Below are positions 36,663-42,798 of a stretch of DNA of 42,798 nucleotides, piece after piece. Positions within the stretch are counted from its first letter, which is position 1. The number at the start of each line of letters is the position of its first letter. Location: positions 1,387,157 to 1,429,954 of the forward strand of contig CP070758.1 in NCBI GenBank assembly GCA_020348925.1, given 5' to 3'. This DNA comes from Gemmatimonadota bacterium. GTDB taxonomy: Bacteria; JBHIER01; G020348925. The translations under genes were made by a program, and so were the position numbers. A model generated the notes under the pieces. That model worked only from the letters and a program-made list of their open reading frames with translations. It searched no databases and was not told where the DNA came from.

Positions 36663-37766
36663 ATGAACTGTTTTAACTTTCATATGCCGACGCGTGTTTT
36701 CTTTGGCAAGGATCGTATCTCTGAACTGGGTCGGTGTATCGACCCGGCGTTCAAACGAATACTCATTGTCACAGAGCCAAACGTCGCTCACAGGAGCGGA
36801 GCCCTTGACAAGACGCTGGAACAGCTCAGCGGGAGGGATGTCACCCTTTTCACGAATGTTGAGGAGAATCCCTCGTTCCAGGTCATAGAGAAGGGCCGGC
36901 AGATGGCCAGGGGGAGTGAGGCGCAGCTGGTCATCGGCATTGGCGGGGGATCGCCCATGGACGCTGCCAAGGGGATTGCGGTTCTGTCGACGAACGATGG
37001 GGACATGCGTGATTTCATCTCTGGCGAGCCGCTGCGGGAGGGTCCTCTTCCAATTATGTGCATCCCCACGACTTCGGGAACGGGCAGCGAGGTGACACCC
37101 TATGCCGTTTTCACGGATAGGGATGCCGGGACAAAGGGCGGCTACGCGCATCCGAAACTGTTCCCCACGCTTTCCATTGTCGATCCAGTTCTGACTTACT
37201 CCATGCCTGAATCGGTCGTCGTCAACACGGGTCTGGATGTGCTCACGCACAGCATTGAGGCGTACCTCTCGACGATATCCTCTCCCATGAACGATGTGAT
37301 TGCCCTCGAGTCCATAAACATTGTTCTGGACCATCTCAAGGAGGCGACCAAGAAGAACACCGCGGCCATGGATGAGATGGCCTACGCTTCCATGTTGGGG
37401 GGGCTTGCGATTGCGCACGGAGGGACAATTCTGCTTCACGTCATGGGTTATCCTCTGACGATCTTCCACGGCGTCCCGCACGGCCGGGCCAACGCGGCCC
37501 TGCTGCCGGAGTTCGTGCGGTTCATGGGGGAGCGTTCGACAGTCAGACCGAAGGTCCACTTTTTGGAGCGCCTCTTCGATGCGCACGGGGGCTTGGAAGT
37601 CTTTGTCAATGACCTGGGTGTGTCGACGCGGCTGTCATCGTACGGTGTTCGGGACGAAGAGATAGCGGTCTTTGTCAAGAAGGTGATTGTGAAGGATGAT
37701 GTCAGGATCACGCCTGCGGCTGTGACTGAAGAAATCATCGCGGAACTCTATCGCGCTGTTATGTAG
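36663..37766 (+). CDS. Iron-containing alcohol dehydrogenase
   Basis: 367 residues from ATG 36663 (GAGGTGA upstream); GTG 36657 is the longer alternative. This is a family III (Fe-ADH) NAD(P)-dependent dehydrogenase. Cofactor-binding GIGGGSPMDAAK and PTTSGTGSEVT are present. The four metal ligands can be seen: Asp and His in GLDVLTHSIEAY, His in LLHVMGYPL and His in GVPHGRANA. Likely substrates are primary alcohols or aldehydes, e.g. butanol or lactaldehyde; the sequence does not say which. No obvious partner gene; the amide hydrolase follows after 134 nt. Confidence 0.93.
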   Translation: MNCFNFHMPTRVFFGKDRISELGRCIDPAFKRILIVTEPNVAHRSGALDKTLEQLSGRDVTLFTNVEENPSFQVIEKGRQMARGSEAQLVIGIGGGSPMDAAKGIAVLSTNDGDMRDFISGEPLREGPLPIMCIPTTSGTGSEVTPYAVFTDRDAGTKGGYAHPKLFPTLSIVDPVLTYSMPESVVVNTGLDVLTHSIEAYLSTISSPMNDVIALESINIVLDHLKEATKKNTAAMDEMAYASMLGGLAIAHGGTILLHVMGYPLTIFHGVPHGRANAALLPEFVRFMGERSTVRPKVHFLERLFDAHGGLEVFVNDLGVSTRLSSYGVRDEEIAVFVKKVIVKDDVRITPAAVTEEIIAELYRAVM

Positions 37767-37900
37767 ATCCTGTTTTCCGTGTGAATTGAGGAGATACTGC
37801 GTCTGCATGAGATACATGTTTTCATCTAAATTAAAGGGCGGCTGGAATGTGATGTTCGGGGTATACTGCAGGAGATAATGCATTGTGAGAGGAGTGACGC

Positions 37901-39013
37901 ATGTACCGGATCACTGTCAACGTGTTTTTCATCATATGTTCTCTCTTTCTGATTCAGCCGACTGGGGAGGGCTGCTCAATTTTTACGCTCTCACACGGAT
38001 CCGAGACCGTGTACGGTCAGAATCTCGATTGGCATAGGCCGCTGCCCGGTCTCGTTGTGGTGAACAGGCGCGGCGTTGAAAAAACGGTTCTCCATTGGAA
38101 GGGGCATTGGCCGGCGGCAGGGGAGAGGGAGTGCGTGTCCTGGATTTCGCGCTACGGCTCGGTGACCTTTACGTGTTACGGCCGTGACTTTATTGAAGGC
38201 GGGATGAACGAGGTCGGTCTCATGGTGGATGAAGCCAGCCTTTTTGGAGTCTACCCGCAGGACGATGGCAGACCGGGTGTATCCTGTGCGCAGTGGATGC
38301 AGTACCAGCTGGACAATTTTGCCGGTGTGGGTGAAGTGCTCGAGCATTTGAATGATCTCCGGCCCGACGGTGAGGGGTGGCATTACTTGATCGCCGACAG
38401 CAGTGGAGCCTGTGCCGTCATCGAGTACCTGAGCGGTGAGGCTCTCTTTTACACCGGCGATTCCGTGGACGTGTGCGCACTGACGAACACGACCTACGCG
38501 CAGGCTCTCAGCCATGTACCGATGGATAGGGCTTTCGGAGGGGAGCTCGACATCGCCTCCGGCAGCGATTCATACGGACGTTTCGTTCGTTTGGCGGCGT
38601 TGCTCAGGAATTATGATCCGGCCCACGATGGCAGCGCTGCCGACTACGCGTTCCACATGCTGAAGGAAGTCAGTGTCGAGGACACCCGTCGCTCGGTGGT
38701 CTACGATGCCGGGAAAAAGAGGGTCCTGTGGAAAACGGAAAAGAATCCGCAGGTGCGATGGCTCGATCTCGGTGAGCTTGATTTCTCACAGGATTCATCA
38801 ACGAAAATTGTCGATGTCGACGCTGACGGTGTCGGGAATGTGAAAACCCAACTTCAGGATTATACGCTCGAGGCAAACCGGGCTGTTGTTAAGGCAATTC
38901 TTGGCTCCGGGAGTCTCAGTACGGCAACCGGTCAGGAATTGAAGTCACGTGGATTCACCCTGGAAGAGGTCGTCGAACTCATCACCCGCCATCCCACCAA
39001 AGACATTCGTTAG
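37901..39013 (+). CDS. Exported linear-amide C-N hydrolase (choloylglycine hydrolase family)
   Basis: 370 residues; GAGAGGAGTGA lies before ATG 37901. A signal peptide of about 24 residues ends exactly before Cys25 in GEGCSIFTL, the nucleophile position of the Ntn-hydrolase family (penicillin V acylase, bile salt hydrolase, AHL acylase-like). The following segment has GQNLDWHRP (family NxDW pattern), then GGMNEVGLMVDEASL, and LIADSSGACAVIEY. So after cleavage the catalytic Cys would be the N-terminal residue in the periplasm, ready for activity without further processing. Likely substrates are amides such as bile salts, penicillin V or N-acyl homoserine lactones; the specific one is not determined. 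Confidence 0.88.
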   Translation: MYRITVNVFFIICSLFLIQPTGEGCSIFTLSHGSETVYGQNLDWHRPLPGLVVVNRRGVEKTVLHWKGHWPAAGERECVSWISRYGSVTFTCYGRDFIEGGMNEVGLMVDEASLFGVYPQDDGRPGVSCAQWMQYQLDNFAGVGEVLEHLNDLRPDGEGWHYLIADSSGACAVIEYLSGEALFYTGDSVDVCALTNTTYAQALSHVPMDRAFGGELDIASGSDSYGRFVRLAALLRNYDPAHDGSAADYAFHMLKEVSVEDTRRSVVYDAGKKRVLWKTEKNPQVRWLDLGELDFSQDSSTKIVDVDADGVGNVKTQLQDYTLEANRAVVKAILGSGSLSTATGQELKSRGFTLEEVVELITRHPTKDIR

Positions 39014-39118
39014 AATATGATTCATATGTTCGAGATGATAAGAAAAATCAACCCTTCTCTCATTCCCAAACTCTGTTTCCTCCTATTGTGTGTATCGCTT
39101 TTGCCCATTCACGTTTCT

Positions 39119-39150
39119 ACGCATCGACGCATTTACGCATACACGCATTT
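39119..39150. repeat. Four ACGCAT units at 8-nt spacing
   Basis: ACGCAT starts at 39119, 39127, 39135 and 39143, each followed by two variable bases, so the period is exactly 8. It lies 6 nt before the -35 box of the integrase promoter and could be a slippage-prone array or repeated protein-binding site. Confidence 0.6.
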
Positions 39151-39155
39151 ATTTC

Positions 39156-39184
39156 TTGACTTTTACCCCAGAATAGTATATGCT
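39156..39184 (+). promoter_or_regulatory. Promoter of the integron integrase fragment
   Basis: TTGACT (39156-39161), 17 nt, TATGCT (39179-39184), with a start near 39191, 24 nt before ATG 39215. It still looks intact although the gene is truncated. Confidence 0.6.
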
Positions 39185-39214
39185 TACCACGCTTAGATAA
39201 CCGAAAAACTCATT

Positions 39215-39427
39215 ATGACATCTCATTTGTTAATGACGGAATTTCCCTTGGAAAGAATCCCGAATATTGAACGAGCTGGCATACTCGTTCGAAAAGCGAA
39301 ACTATTGGATCAGATGAGGCAAGCTCTGCGATCCCGCCATTACGGCCGCCGGACCGAGCAGACGTATTGCCAGTGGGTGAAGCGGTTTGGGAGTTTGGAG
39401 TCAGAGTCCAAATTTTCTCATGGTTGA
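39215..39427 (+). pseudogene. Truncated integron integrase (N-terminal fragment)
   Basis: 70 codons. The residues AKLLDQMRQALRSRHYGRRTEQTYCQWVKRF match the start of IntI tyrosine recombinases, i.e. the SAM-like N-terminal DNA-binding domain (about residues 20-60 here). After VKRF the homology stops; the last 15 codons (FGSLESESKFSHG) are unrelated and end in a stop, so the central domain and the R-H-R-Y catalytic domain are gone. The break lies about 40 bp before an inverted repeat and a tandem 12-mer. It is on the same strand as the cassettes, unlike class 1 integrons where intI faces away from the array. No complete integrase is in the window, so the array is not self-mobile here. Confidence 0.75.
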
Positions 39428-39452
39428 AACAATAAGGCTGCAGATAATTAGA

Positions 39453-39491
39453 GTCAAGCGGAGACTTGACCCCTTTGAAGACCCCTTTGAA
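39453..39491. repeat. Inverted repeat and tandem 12-mer after the integrase break
   Basis: GTCAAG (39453-39458) and CTTGAC (39465-39470) form a 6-bp inverted repeat. The last bases of the second arm begin a perfect tandem duplication GACCCCTTTGAA (39468-39479 and 39480-39491). The pattern resembles the end of a small transposed element, which may have broken the integrase; no transposase is present. Confidence 0.5.
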
Positions 39492-39570
39492 CATACTCAT
39501 GTTCTCAATCGAGGTGGAAAGGGAGTAAAAAGCCCAATGGATGGTTTGAAGAGTGAACAAAAATAGCCAT

Positions 39571-39725
39571 GTCTTATACAGACCGTATAAGACACAATGG
39601 AGTCTGAACATTAAAACGGAACACATTATGGTTCCAATGACTTAGGACACAAATAACCGAATAGTCTTATATAGCTGAAGCTCATGCGGAGCTTTCTTAT
39701 ACAGACTGTATATTCATTGTTGGGC
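39571..39725 (+). repeat. attI-like region with repeated TCTTATA motifs and core site
   Basis: GTCTTATAC-AGACC-GTATAAGAC (39571-39593) is a 9-bp inverted repeat. Related motifs recur as TCTTATATAG (39665-39674) and TCTTATACAGACT-GTATA (39695-39712). Integron attI sites carry such direct repeats that bind IntI, followed by a core GTTRRRY; GTTGGGC lies at 39719-39725 and fits the core exactly. It is the left boundary of cassette 1. The region has no gene. Confidence 0.55.
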
Positions 39726-40667
39726 AACTTAGCGAGGTGCACCCATTGAACAGCCACAGTCCGATTCATCCCAGAGATGTGCCGACTCCGTTCTTTGTGC
39801 TATTGGAGACGATCTGAAGCATTTCTTCATTCCGATGGTCGGTCTCCAAGTAACAGTATCTCCACCCACGGCGAACGTGCTCGGATCGGGCACGCTGGTC
39901 AAGGTTGCGCGCGAGTCCTTCATTCTGACCGCAGCCCACGTTTGGGAGTTTGCTCAGGCATACCCGTCCATTGGACTGGTCCGGGTTGGCTCACCCTCCA
40001 TCGTTACCGTGAGACGCGATTTCATTGTCCCGCAAACCCTGGGCCGGGCGCCATTCGGCGAATGGGGGCCCGACTTGGCACTCCTCAAGATTCCTTATCC
40101 CGACTCCGGCACTTTGCTAGCGAGACAGTCCGCTCTAGATCTCGTCGCGGAACGTGGAAGTACACCAGCTCATCCACCCAGCAGCGATGCAGGCTTCTGG
40201 GTCACGCTCGGTGTGGTCGCTGAGCGCAGTGACATCGCGTTTGACCTTACTGAGCGTGAGATGTCCATAACAATTGACGGTCCACCGAGTTTCTCTCCTC
40301 GGGCGGTGCTACGGCAGAACGGTGCATTTGACTATCGTGACGTATCATTCGATCCAGGGATCTCATTCAACCCACAAAGTCATGGGGGAACAAGCGGTGC
40401 AGGCCTCTGGTTGGTCCCTTTGTCCCGCGACGCGAATGGCACCGTGGTCTGGCGAGGTGCGAGGATCTTCCAGGGAGTAGCATTCTGGGAGCAACGAGAG
40501 TCCCCTGAAGATGGGTTCATTCGATGCCATGGAGCGGACAGCCTCTTCAAGGTCGCGTGGGAAACATGGGGGTTGCCCAACAAGTAAATGCACCCGACAG
40601 CCGCTGCCTCGCCAGAAGATCAAGACGTTTGATTGCTAGGTGGTTGCTGCTGCGGGTGATTTGCAGG
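39720..40667 (+). mobile_element. Integron gene cassette 1 (trypsin-like protease)
   Basis: The cassette begins with TTGGGC and ends at the G of the attC core at 40667, 948 bp. G plus its first six bases (GTTGGGC) is the exact reverse complement of the R'' box GCCCAAC (40575-40581) of attC1, which proves that the two ends belong to the same circularised unit. It holds one gene, starting about 25 nt after the boundary. Confidence 0.85.
39745..40587 (+). CDS. Trypsin-like (S1-fold) serine protease, cassette 1
   Basis: 250 residues if started at ATG 39835, 280 if started at ATT 39745. I favour ATT 39745: the in-frame stop TAG is at 39730, GAGGTG lies 5 nt before the ATT, and the extra 30 residues (EQPQSDSSQRCADSV...DDLKHFF) lead directly into the domain. 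No ATG, GTG or TTG occurs in frame between the stop and 39835; CTG 39814 is another option. The catalytic triad is visible (ATG-based numbering): His in LTAAHVW (about residue 35), Asp in GPDLALLKI (about 79), Ser in GGTSGAGLW (about 190). There is no signal peptide, so it would be cytoplasmic, a feature of some defence or housekeeping trypsin-like proteases. The stop lies inside attC1. Confidence 0.7.
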   Translation: MEQPQSDSSQRCADSVLCAIGDDLKHFFIPMVGLQVTVSPPTANVLGSGTLVKVARESFILTAAHVWEFAQAYPSIGLVRVGSPSIVTVRRDFIVPQTLGRAPFGEWGPDLALLKIPYPDSGTLLARQSALDLVAERGSTPAHPPSSDAGFWVTLGVVAERSDIAFDLTEREMSITIDGPPSFSPRAVLRQNGAFDYRDVSFDPGISFNPQSHGGTSGAGLWLVPLSRDANGTVVWRGARIFQGVAFWEQRESPEDGFIRCHGADSLFKVAWETWGLPNK

Positions 40668-40673
40668 TTAGCT
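40575..40673 (+). repeat. attC1 recombination site
   Basis: R'' GCCCAAC (40575-40581) and R' GTTAGCT (40667-40673) enclose an imperfect palindrome of 99 bp: AAATGCACCCG on the left pairs with CGGGTGATTTGCA on the right with bulges. The G at 40667 is the cut base. The TTAGCT of R' belongs to the next cassette. Confidence 0.75.
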
Positions 40674-41744
40674 ACACGGCAATAGGATAAAGAGATGAAA
40701 TTCACCGAAATTCAAGATGCACTTAGAGACATTGGATGGCGTGAGTTTGAGAGTTTCGTAGTTGATGCTCTTTGTGCAATGGATCGATTTTCGGATATTC
40801 GGCATAACAGCGTCATGGGGGGGCATCAGATCGATGTAGTCGCAGAGGAAAAGGACCCTCTGTCGAGCACACCAGTTCGGTGGTTATTCGAGATTAAGGC
40901 GTGGAAGAGGAGAATAGGACGAGAGGTAATAGAACGTCTACACTTCTTGAGTCAGTCACTTGGTGGATCACCACACGGACAACGCGTCGTACTGGTATGC
41001 AACATCCCGCCGACTAAAAGCGCAGCAATGATGGCACGACAGTTCGGGATTGAAATCTGGGACCCTCTGAAATTAATTGAGCTAGTCCCCTCACAAGTGT
41101 TACAGAAGTACTTTGGAAGTGACGCCTCCAGTGCCTTGCCGGATAGAGAGAGTGAGACTAAGACGCGAGCGTTTCATGAGTCTCTTAGTAAGCTGCGTCC
41201 AGGCCGGAATGATTGGTTTTCTTACCAACGACTCGTTTCCGAGATGTTCGAATATCTGTTTTGCCCACCACTTGAGTCTCCACGTGACGAAGTACCAGAT
41301 GCTGATGCTCGAAATAGACGAGATATTATTCTTGAAAACGGGGCACCAGATGGATTCTGGAGTCGCTTGAGAACCACTTACGCTGCTGATTTCGTTGTTG
41401 TATATGCGAAGAACTACGTTGCACCGCTCAAAAAAACGCCAATACTTGACGTTGCGCATTACCTTAAGCCGCACGGTTGCGGGATGTTCGCGATAATTGC
41501 TTCTCGTTCTGGCGCTGGTCCCTCTGCGATCCATGCTGTAAGAGAACAGTGGATAGCATCACGTAAAATGATACTTGTACTTGATGATCAAAATCTGAAG
41601 GACATGATTGATCTGAAGCAAGAAGCTGGTGATCCGGAAGATTTACTTAGACGTCATATAGCTGAATTTCGTATGTCGTTGTGACTCGGTAGCTAACAAG
41701 GCAAATTCAGCCGACGCAAAAAGCCGCGCGGCTGATTAGCACCG
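40668..41744 (+). mobile_element. Integron gene cassette 2 (two REase-like domains)
   Basis: 1077 bp, from TTAGCT (40668) to the G at 41744. G plus TTAGCT = GTTAGCT is the exact reverse complement of R'' AGCTAAC (41691-41697), so the ends match. The single gene begins 27 nt after the boundary. Confidence 0.88.
40695..41684 (+). CDS. Protein with two restriction endonuclease-like domains, cassette 2
   Basis: 329 residues; AGGATAAAGAG lies just before ATG 40695. The N-terminal half (about 10-120) has an Mrr/REase-like nuclease core: GGHQIDVVAEE (Asp) then RWLFEIKAWK (E-x-K), and VVLVCNIPPT as the next strand. The C-terminal half (about 165-320) repeats the pattern: RRDIILENG, then ADFVVVYAKNY, then CGMFAIIASRSG. 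In the second domain E-x-K reads Y-A-K, so Glu is lost while Lys stays. The first domain can be catalytic, the second probably not and may bind DNA. Such proteins in integron cassettes are candidates for antiphage defence; this is inference. Confidence 0.7.
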   Translation: MKFTEIQDALRDIGWREFESFVVDALCAMDRFSDIRHNSVMGGHQIDVVAEEKDPLSSTPVRWLFEIKAWKRRIGREVIERLHFLSQSLGGSPHGQRVVLVCNIPPTKSAAMMARQFGIEIWDPLKLIELVPSQVLQKYFGSDASSALPDRESETKTRAFHESLSKLRPGRNDWFSYQRLVSEMFEYLFCPPLESPRDEVPDADARNRRDIILENGAPDGFWSRLRTTYAADFVVVYAKNYVAPLKKTPILDVAHYLKPHGCGMFAIIASRSGAGPSAIHAVREQWIASRKMILVLDDQNLKDMIDLKQEAGDPEDLLRRHIAEFRMSL

Positions 41745-41750
41745 TTAGGC
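41691..41750 (+). repeat. attC2 recombination site
   Basis: R'' AGCTAAC (41691-41697), R' GTTAGGC (41744-41750), 60 bp. Inner arms TCAGCCG (41707-41713) and CGGCTGA (41729-41735) pair perfectly, and the outer arms pair with one bulge. TTAGGC belongs to the following cassette. Confidence 0.9.
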
Positions 41751-42699
41751 CGATTTTATAGATTTATATCCTGATATAAGCAGGAGGAGATAACAATGGA
41801 AGTTAAACAGGTAAAACTCATCTATTTTTCACCTACTGGAACCACTCAAAAAGTACTGGAAAGTATCGCTGAAGGTATCGCTGTTGAAGATGTCGAGCAT
41901 ATTAATTTCACACTTCCGGAGGGAGCTCAGCAAATCATTCCACCATTCTCAGATGAACTCGTCATTATAGGTGCGCCTGTTTACGGTGGCCGTCTTCCAG
42001 TTGATGTAATCAAACGATTCAAACAGTTGAAAGCAAGCAACACCTTGGCGATTATCATCGTTGTATATGGGAACCGGGAGTTTGAAGATGCGTTGTTAGA
42101 ATTAAAAAATCTTGCACTTGAGTTGGGCTTTAGTCCGGTTGCCGGTGGTGCATTCATTGGGGAGCACTCTTTTGCAACAGAGGAGGTCTCCATCGCAAAT
42201 GGACGTCCGGATAGCCTGGATGTACAAAAGGCAATAGATTTTGGAGTAAAAGTTAAAGATAGAATCACAGCGTTACAATCACCTGATGCCCAAATTGATT
42301 TGGATATTCCCGGCAGATTTCCATATGAAGCAGACGGAGCGCGAGCTATGGCTGTTTCACCAGTGACCAAAGAAGACACATGCACAGTTTGTGATACGTG
42401 TGCCAGTGTATGTCCAACTGCAGCCATTTCAATTAATGAGAGCGTGGCAACAAAAATCGAGCTATGCATCCGCTGTTGCGCTTGCATTAAATACTGTCCC
42501 GAAAAGGCAAGGGTCATGGAAGACGAGATGTGGAAAAATATTGCCAACTGGTTAAATGAAAATTGCAATGCTCGGAAGGAACCTCGAATTTTTGGGGTGG
42601 ATCTGTAGGATCCAATTTTGTAAAGTTCTTGTTCGTCTAGCATATGGCCTAACAATGCCTTCGAGGCGACGTCCTAAAGGCCGCGCCTCAAGGCAGGCG
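41745..42699 (+). mobile_element. Integron gene cassette 3 (flavodoxin-ferredoxin)
   Basis: 955 bp, TTAGGC (41745) to the G at 42699. G plus TTAGGC = GTTAGGC is the exact reverse complement of R'' GCCTAAC (42647-42653). It holds one gene. Confidence 0.9.
41796..42608 (+). CDS. EFR1-type flavodoxin-ferredoxin fusion, cassette 3
   Basis: 270 residues; GCAGGAGGAGA lies 6 nt before ATG 41796. The N-terminal flavodoxin-like domain (about 1-150) has the FMN phosphate loop YFSPTGTTQ (10-18), and GAPVYGGRLP and GGAFIGEHSF for the flavin ring. The C-terminal part (about 185-245) has two [4Fe-4S] motifs: CTVCDTCASVCP and CIRCCACIKYCP. This is the EFR1-like ferrodoxin architecture, which transfers electrons between FMN and two clusters in the cytoplasm. 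It is an unusual cargo for an integron cassette and may connect to the low-potential metabolism of the host. Confidence 0.85.
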   Translation: MEVKQVKLIYFSPTGTTQKVLESIAEGIAVEDVEHINFTLPEGAQQIIPPFSDELVIIGAPVYGGRLPVDVIKRFKQLKASNTLAIIIVVYGNREFEDALLELKNLALELGFSPVAGGAFIGEHSFATEEVSIANGRPDSLDVQKAIDFGVKVKDRITALQSPDAQIDLDIPGRFPYEADGARAMAVSPVTKEDTCTVCDTCASVCPTAAISINESVATKIELCIRCCACIKYCPEKARVMEDEMWKNIANWLNENCNARKEPRIFGVDL

Positions 42700-42705
42700 T
42701 TCGGT
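42647..42705 (+). repeat. attC3 recombination site (59-base element)
   Basis: R'' GCCTAAC (42647-42653), R' GTTCGGT (42699-42705), exactly 59 bp. The arms TGCCTTCGAGGCG and CGCCTCAAGGCA pair fully except for one extra C, the extrahelical base known to direct strand choice in attC recombination. TTCGGT belongs to cassette 4. Confidence 0.9.
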
Positions 42706-42730
42706 GCAGAGGAAATCTGCGAAACTTGAC

Positions 42731-42759
42731 TTGACAATAGCTTGGAATGTAATTACATT
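42731..42759 (+). promoter_or_regulatory. Promoter and palindromic operator of the MazE-like gene
   Basis: TTGACA (42731-42736), 17 nt, TACATT (42754-42759). The start would fall at about 42766, the A of the ATG, so the mRNA may be leaderless. The perfect 14-bp palindrome AATGTAATTACATT (42746-42759) covers the -10, where an AbrB/MazE-type protein would repress its own gene. Confidence 0.7.
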
Positions 42760-42765
42760 GTATCT

Positions 42766-42798
42766 ATGAAAACAACGATCGTCAGAATTGGCAATTCG
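42766..42798 (+). CDS. MazE/AbrB-like antitoxin, start of cassette 4 (partial)
   Basis: 11 codons, cut by the window end: MKTTIVRIGNS. The pattern MxTxIxRIGNS is the start of AbrB-fold antitoxins of the MazE type, whose beta-strands bind the operator as a dimer. A toxin gene (MazF or VapC type) should follow directly. It has its own promoter, as toxin-antitoxin cassettes usually do because their position in an array does not guarantee transcription. Confidence 0.6.
   Translation, partial: MKTTIVRIGNS

Noticed and set aside
36648-37586. 312-codon - strand frame
   Set aside because: Fully antisense to the iron alcohol dehydrogenase, which shows clear family motifs.
39119-39150. CRISPR-like array
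   Set aside because: The repeat is only 6 nt with 2-nt spacing; no direct repeats of CRISPR size with spacers and no cas gene occur in the window.
39213-39626. 137-codon - strand frame over the attI region
   Set aside because: It spans the integrase fragment and the palindromic repeats, with no supporting motif.
41981-42655. 224-codon - strand frame in cassette 3
   Set aside because: It is antisense to the flavodoxin-ferredoxin gene and runs into attC3.

Overview
The window looks like a chromosomal segment of a Gram-negative bacterium, probably from the FCB superphylum or an allied uncultured phylum. Three things point there. Two giant exported proteins end in a PNPFNP-type FlgD-like / type IX secretion sorting domain and carry cohesin-like, dockerin-like and BACON modules. 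Two type IV pilus components (PilT and a pseudopilin-like protein) are present. A 2-oxoacid:ferredoxin oxidoreductase and a two-subunit class I fumarase suggest an anaerobic or low-potential metabolism. The phylum assignment is inference; there is no rRNA or other phylogenetic marker strong enough to fix it.

Layout. 1-366: terminator and leader region. 385-9916 (+): two very large surface proteins and a small exported protein, facing pilT (-). 11382-15956 (-): a regulatory block with a broken hybrid kinase, a lone receiver, an HD-GYP c-di-GMP phosphodiesterase with a receiver, and an NtrC-type sigma54 activator. A textbook sigma54 promoter precedes the HD-GYP gene, and two short structured transcripts are predicted on either side of ntrC. 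15995-23005 (-): fumB-fumA, a UPF0173 metallo-hydrolase, bL27, bL21, RNase G and a fused radical SAM/DUF2344 protein. 23119-27507 (-): an OFOR operon (gamma, fused delta-GltD, alpha, beta) with stop/start overlaps.

27788-32443 (-): a small Cys-rich protein, a secreted MerB-like protein, and an envelope-stress-like operon of ECF sigma factor, zinc-binding anti-sigma factor and an HtrA-like protein that has lost its catalytic His and Asp. 32860-39013 (+): a pseudopilin-like protein, an unknown protein, a membrane spermidine-synthase-like protein, an iron alcohol dehydrogenase and an exported Ntn-type amide hydrolase.

39119-42798 (+) is a mobile integron: a truncated integron-integrase fragment, an attI-like region, and an array of three complete gene cassettes plus the start of a fourth. 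Cassette 1 encodes a trypsin-like protease, cassette 2 a protein with two restriction-endonuclease-like domains, cassette 3 a flavodoxin-ferredoxin fusion, and cassette 4 starts with a MazE/AbrB-like antitoxin. Each cassette boundary is proven by the sequence: the six bases that begin a cassette, preceded by G, are the exact reverse complement of the R'' box in the attC at its other end.

How the parts work together: the regulatory block probably links sigma54-dependent transcription to c-di-GMP breakdown and hence to surface behaviour such as pili. The sigma/anti-sigma/HtrA-like operon is a second envelope-sensing module. The integron is an acquired defence and adaptation store.
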